DNA of 64,000 nt from Druceiella hillmani (lineage: Eukaryota > Arthropoda > Insecta > Lepidoptera > Hepialidae). The position numbers and the translations under genes were made by a program. The notes beneath the pieces were generated by a model that was not told the origin of the DNA, searched no databases, and saw only the letters and a program-made list of their open reading frames with translations. Within the stretch, counting starts at the first letter, position 1; every line of letters starts with the position of its first letter. The stretch covers positions 40,257,001 to 40,321,000 of the forward strand of contig JAYKKI010000007.1 of assembly GCA_039881145.1 (NCBI GenBank). Reading direction: 5' to 3'. Positions 61,604 to 64,000 of the stretch are shown piece by piece.

Positions 61604-63249
61604 TTAATTCTTACTACAATTTAAAATCGACTAGAGAAGTTTCCTAAAATTCCTATTTACATAATGGTAGACGCCTTCACTGCTGCATCTATTACTACCA
61701 CAAAAATATACATTCGACAGAGCCAATACCTGCAAGTTTTCGGCTGGCAAATTTGGATTGGATACCTAAGTATCAACATATTTTTCATAGCTTATTCAGT
61801 ACTAGCAAGTAGCTACTAAAATACATATCCGCATACGCTTTCAACAATTGATAATTTTAAAGACGCCCACTGTTTTTGGGCTTCTAAAACTAAATTAGTC
61901 AGTAGTAATTTTCTTTTTTTCTACTGCTAAATTAAATCTATTTTTGGGTCAATTTCAAAGTAGAGAACACACTCAGCGGTTAGACTCCAACCGAAGATCA
62001 CGCAACGGATTCTGGGAGCCGCTCAATGTTTATTTTATATTCAGCACTATGTGTCGAAGGCACGTCGATGTGTCTGCTGGGGACGACGAAAAAATAGCAG
62101 TTCACAGGGTTGGGTCATACGGGAAGAGCGACACAAATCTTAAACTGAGATGGACATCTATGATTCAGTATTAATTACCTCTGCTTGATAAAAAAATAAT
62201 TTCTCAAAAATATGTATTATGGATGGTATAGTTTTCCAATAAACCTTAAATTCCGGAAAACTAAATTTTCACATGGTAAGCTCCGTTGCTACGGTAAAGG
62301 TCAACGCCAAACTGTTTTTAAAAAAACAGCTATGACAGAGAAATAGAAAGCTATCTTAAAAATGCTCTTATTTTTCTTAAAAGATGTACCGTATCCTGAA
62401 AATATGTACTGTATCTTAATTACACGTTATATTCATAAGAAAATTCTTAAAAAACGTAGTATCATTATCAATTGGAATTATTTCTGATAACTTGTTTAAT
62501 CTTTTTCGATATGCATCAAGATTTGACCTACTATTATTTACTAACTTTTATTTTAATTATATACTTTAATAACCTCATGAACATGATTTAATTTCTTACG
62601 ATTGCTGAAAAAACTACAGAATAGATTTCTTAGAAAAAAATAAACCGCCACTTTGTCATCGAGAATATGGTAGAAGAAAAGTATTTCAAATCAGGTCGAT
62701 TGTATAGAAACTAATTGAAAGACTCTTATACAATTGAAACCTTTTATAAAAACGCGTTAACTGAGAAGCCGATTTAGCTGTTCGATCTTGTTAAATACAT
62801 GATATTCATCGTGACTTGTTAAACACATGATCGTTAGTGGTTGTCGAACCTGCATTATTGAAGCTTGATAACCGAATAATAGGTAACAGAATGAAGTTTG
62901 ACATGAGTTAATCACATAACTCCACTGTTATACCGTCATGCTGGATTCATCAAGTCCGATACAGCAAACGTTTCAAATTTGCCGATTTCAGCAAGTCCAT
63001 TGCGATCGGATTAATAACTCTGGCATTTCATAAAAGTATGAATAAATAGAAAAAGTTATTTTATAATCTTCCCGATCAAAATAATTAAAAAACCTCTGAA
63101 GCACGAATGGAACTCTTACTAAGAAGGTTTCCTGCAAATTTTGGCGTTTACAAACATTTAAGTGTACACAGTATTTCTATGAAACTATTTACAAACATAA
63201 GTGATAATTAACAACGTGTATATATTTACAGGCGTAAAAACATGGTGCA
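61604..63249. other. No firm gene
   Basis: A 76-codon frame at 61944-62174 lies in balanced-composition DNA (GACTCCAACCGAAGATCACG) but has no recognisable domain. The rest is AT-rich unique sequence. Confidence 0.45.
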
Positions 63250-63482
63250 TATTCACAATTAAATGAAACTACGTGATGTAGTATTATTTCTCCTTTCTTT
63301 AAGTTCTTTACCACGACCTAGGTTTCGTTGTATTACAACATCTTCAGGTAGGCTATTAGACCACCTGAGTGAATCTTTGCTATTAGCAAACCTGAAGGTG
63401 TTGTAATACAACGAAACTTAGGTCGTGATAAAGGACTTAAAGAAAGTAGACATAATACTACATCATATAACTTTATTTAAAG
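63250..63482 (+). mobile_element. Hammerhead-bearing palindromic element, copy 7
   Basis: The left arm begins ATTCACAATTAAATGAAACT. The right arm decays into CATCATATAACTTTATTTAA and has no tail. The left arm has a complete minus-strand hammerhead (63311-63351). In the right arm the core reads CTGAAGG, losing A9, so it should be dead. The centre lacks part of the inner arms. Confidence 0.85.
63311..63351 (-). ncRNA. Hammerhead ribozyme motif (copy 7, left arm)
   Basis: Minus strand: CTAC, CTGAAGA, T, GTTGT-AAT-ACAAC, GAAA, ACCTAGGT, cleavage after the C of GTC, then GTGG. Stem I contains one U-G pair (CTAC/GTGG); the rest equals the consensus-perfect copy 5. Confidence 0.68.
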
Positions 63483-64000
63483 AGTTTAAAAAATAATCAA
63501 TTGTCTATCTACCGATTTTTCTATATTCAAATATAGTAAATTTCCCTACAGTTCATTCACCCAGGTAGGTTGGGTGTTCCTAATTAGCTTTCTACCTTTA
63601 CCACAATTATTCATTTCTTTGCCGACTATAATTCATAAAAAAAATTGGCGGTAATTAGGCCCGCCCAGCTTCCAGACCCAAACGACAGTACTCGAAGCAA
63701 TCTACTATTGAACTCATTACTTTTAATTGTTCTTGTTCTCGGTTGCCTTCTCGAGCGGGAGGTCCTTAATCGTCAAGTGATTTATCCCGTCGTTTGAACA
63801 ATTGCTTTGGCTCAGAGCTAATCCTTAAAGAGGTGGGCCCCAGGCCTCTCGAGGGTGGGAACGAATATCCTTAATATTACTGAAGTTCTCAAAAATGCGA
63901 GTTTATTTATACAATTTAAAAAAAAATATTTTTTTCGTCTCACATCTGTCGACTAATGTTACTTTCACTATTCAATTATTATCAAAGAACTACAGAAAAA
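63483..64000. promoter_or_regulatory. Terminal region with a GC-richer island (63640-63870)
   Basis: The island is unique and balanced: GGCGGTAATTAGGCCCGCCC, TTCTCGAGCGGGAGGTCC, AGAGGTGGGCCCCAGGCCTC. It includes TAATTA and TAATTG homeodomain-type cores and no open frame. A conserved non-coding element is the most natural reading, by composition only. The last 130 bases are AT-rich. Confidence 0.3.

Overview
The window looks like AT-rich, gene-poor nuclear DNA of an insect, most probably a moth or butterfly. The host call rests on repeats I recognise by pattern rather than by search: a 'CGGCCAAGTGC...CGCGCGAAGGGTTtCGTA' element (58029-58500), a 'cgtttcggaaggcgttaagg...ttggtcccggctg' fragment (51207-51290), Helitrons ending in a hairpin plus CTAG, and LINE tails of lepidopteran type. 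No intact protein-coding gene, tRNA or rRNA is visible. Open frames are short, mostly overlap repeats, and none is a convincing host protein. One short splice-bounded segment (18813-18853) is the only candidate host exon, so the window is probably intergenic or one or more long introns.

The main finding is a family of palindromic elements with seven copies (1851-2139, 3651-3939, 30570-30707, 42717-43005, 53646-53926, 60570-60655, 63250-63482). Each arm carries what reads as a hammerhead self-cleaving ribozyme: stem I CCAC/GTGG, CTGAAGA box, one extra U, stem II GTTGT-AAT-ACAAC, GAAA, a self-complementary stem III ACCTAGGT, cleavage triplet GTC. Several copies have 7-12 bp target-site duplications and an asymmetric tail of about 45 bp. 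This fits terminal repeats of Penelope-like elements joined head to head without their coding part.

The second finding is at 12636-13508. A roughly 92-bp minisatellite of seven units carries heat-shock elements and a TATA box in each unit, reading on the minus strand. Beside it is a single site with Hsp-like spacing: HSE 13494-13508, TATA 13472-13480, initiator near 13447. Its predicted transcript would run into the array, recalling heat-inducible repeat RNAs.

Other mobile DNA comprises four Helitron-derived elements (21902-22192, 23772-about 24800 with a decayed helicase end, 45280-46078, 49471-49951), LINE 3' ends (20002-20500, 56110-56310, 61475-61603), a hAT-like element with a decayed 8-bp duplication (48307-48686), a 301-bp foldback (49134-49434) and a two-copy MITE (14934-15293 and 38968-39324). 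Tandem arrays are numerous, with periods 28, 44, 65, 92, 99, 109, 113, 118, 123, 124 and 142 bp, plus long (TA)n tracts. A few GC-richer, non-repetitive islands (7280-7520, 30180-30530, 43838-44110, 48770-48985, 54060-54370, 63640-63870) are candidates for regulatory or untranslated DNA.
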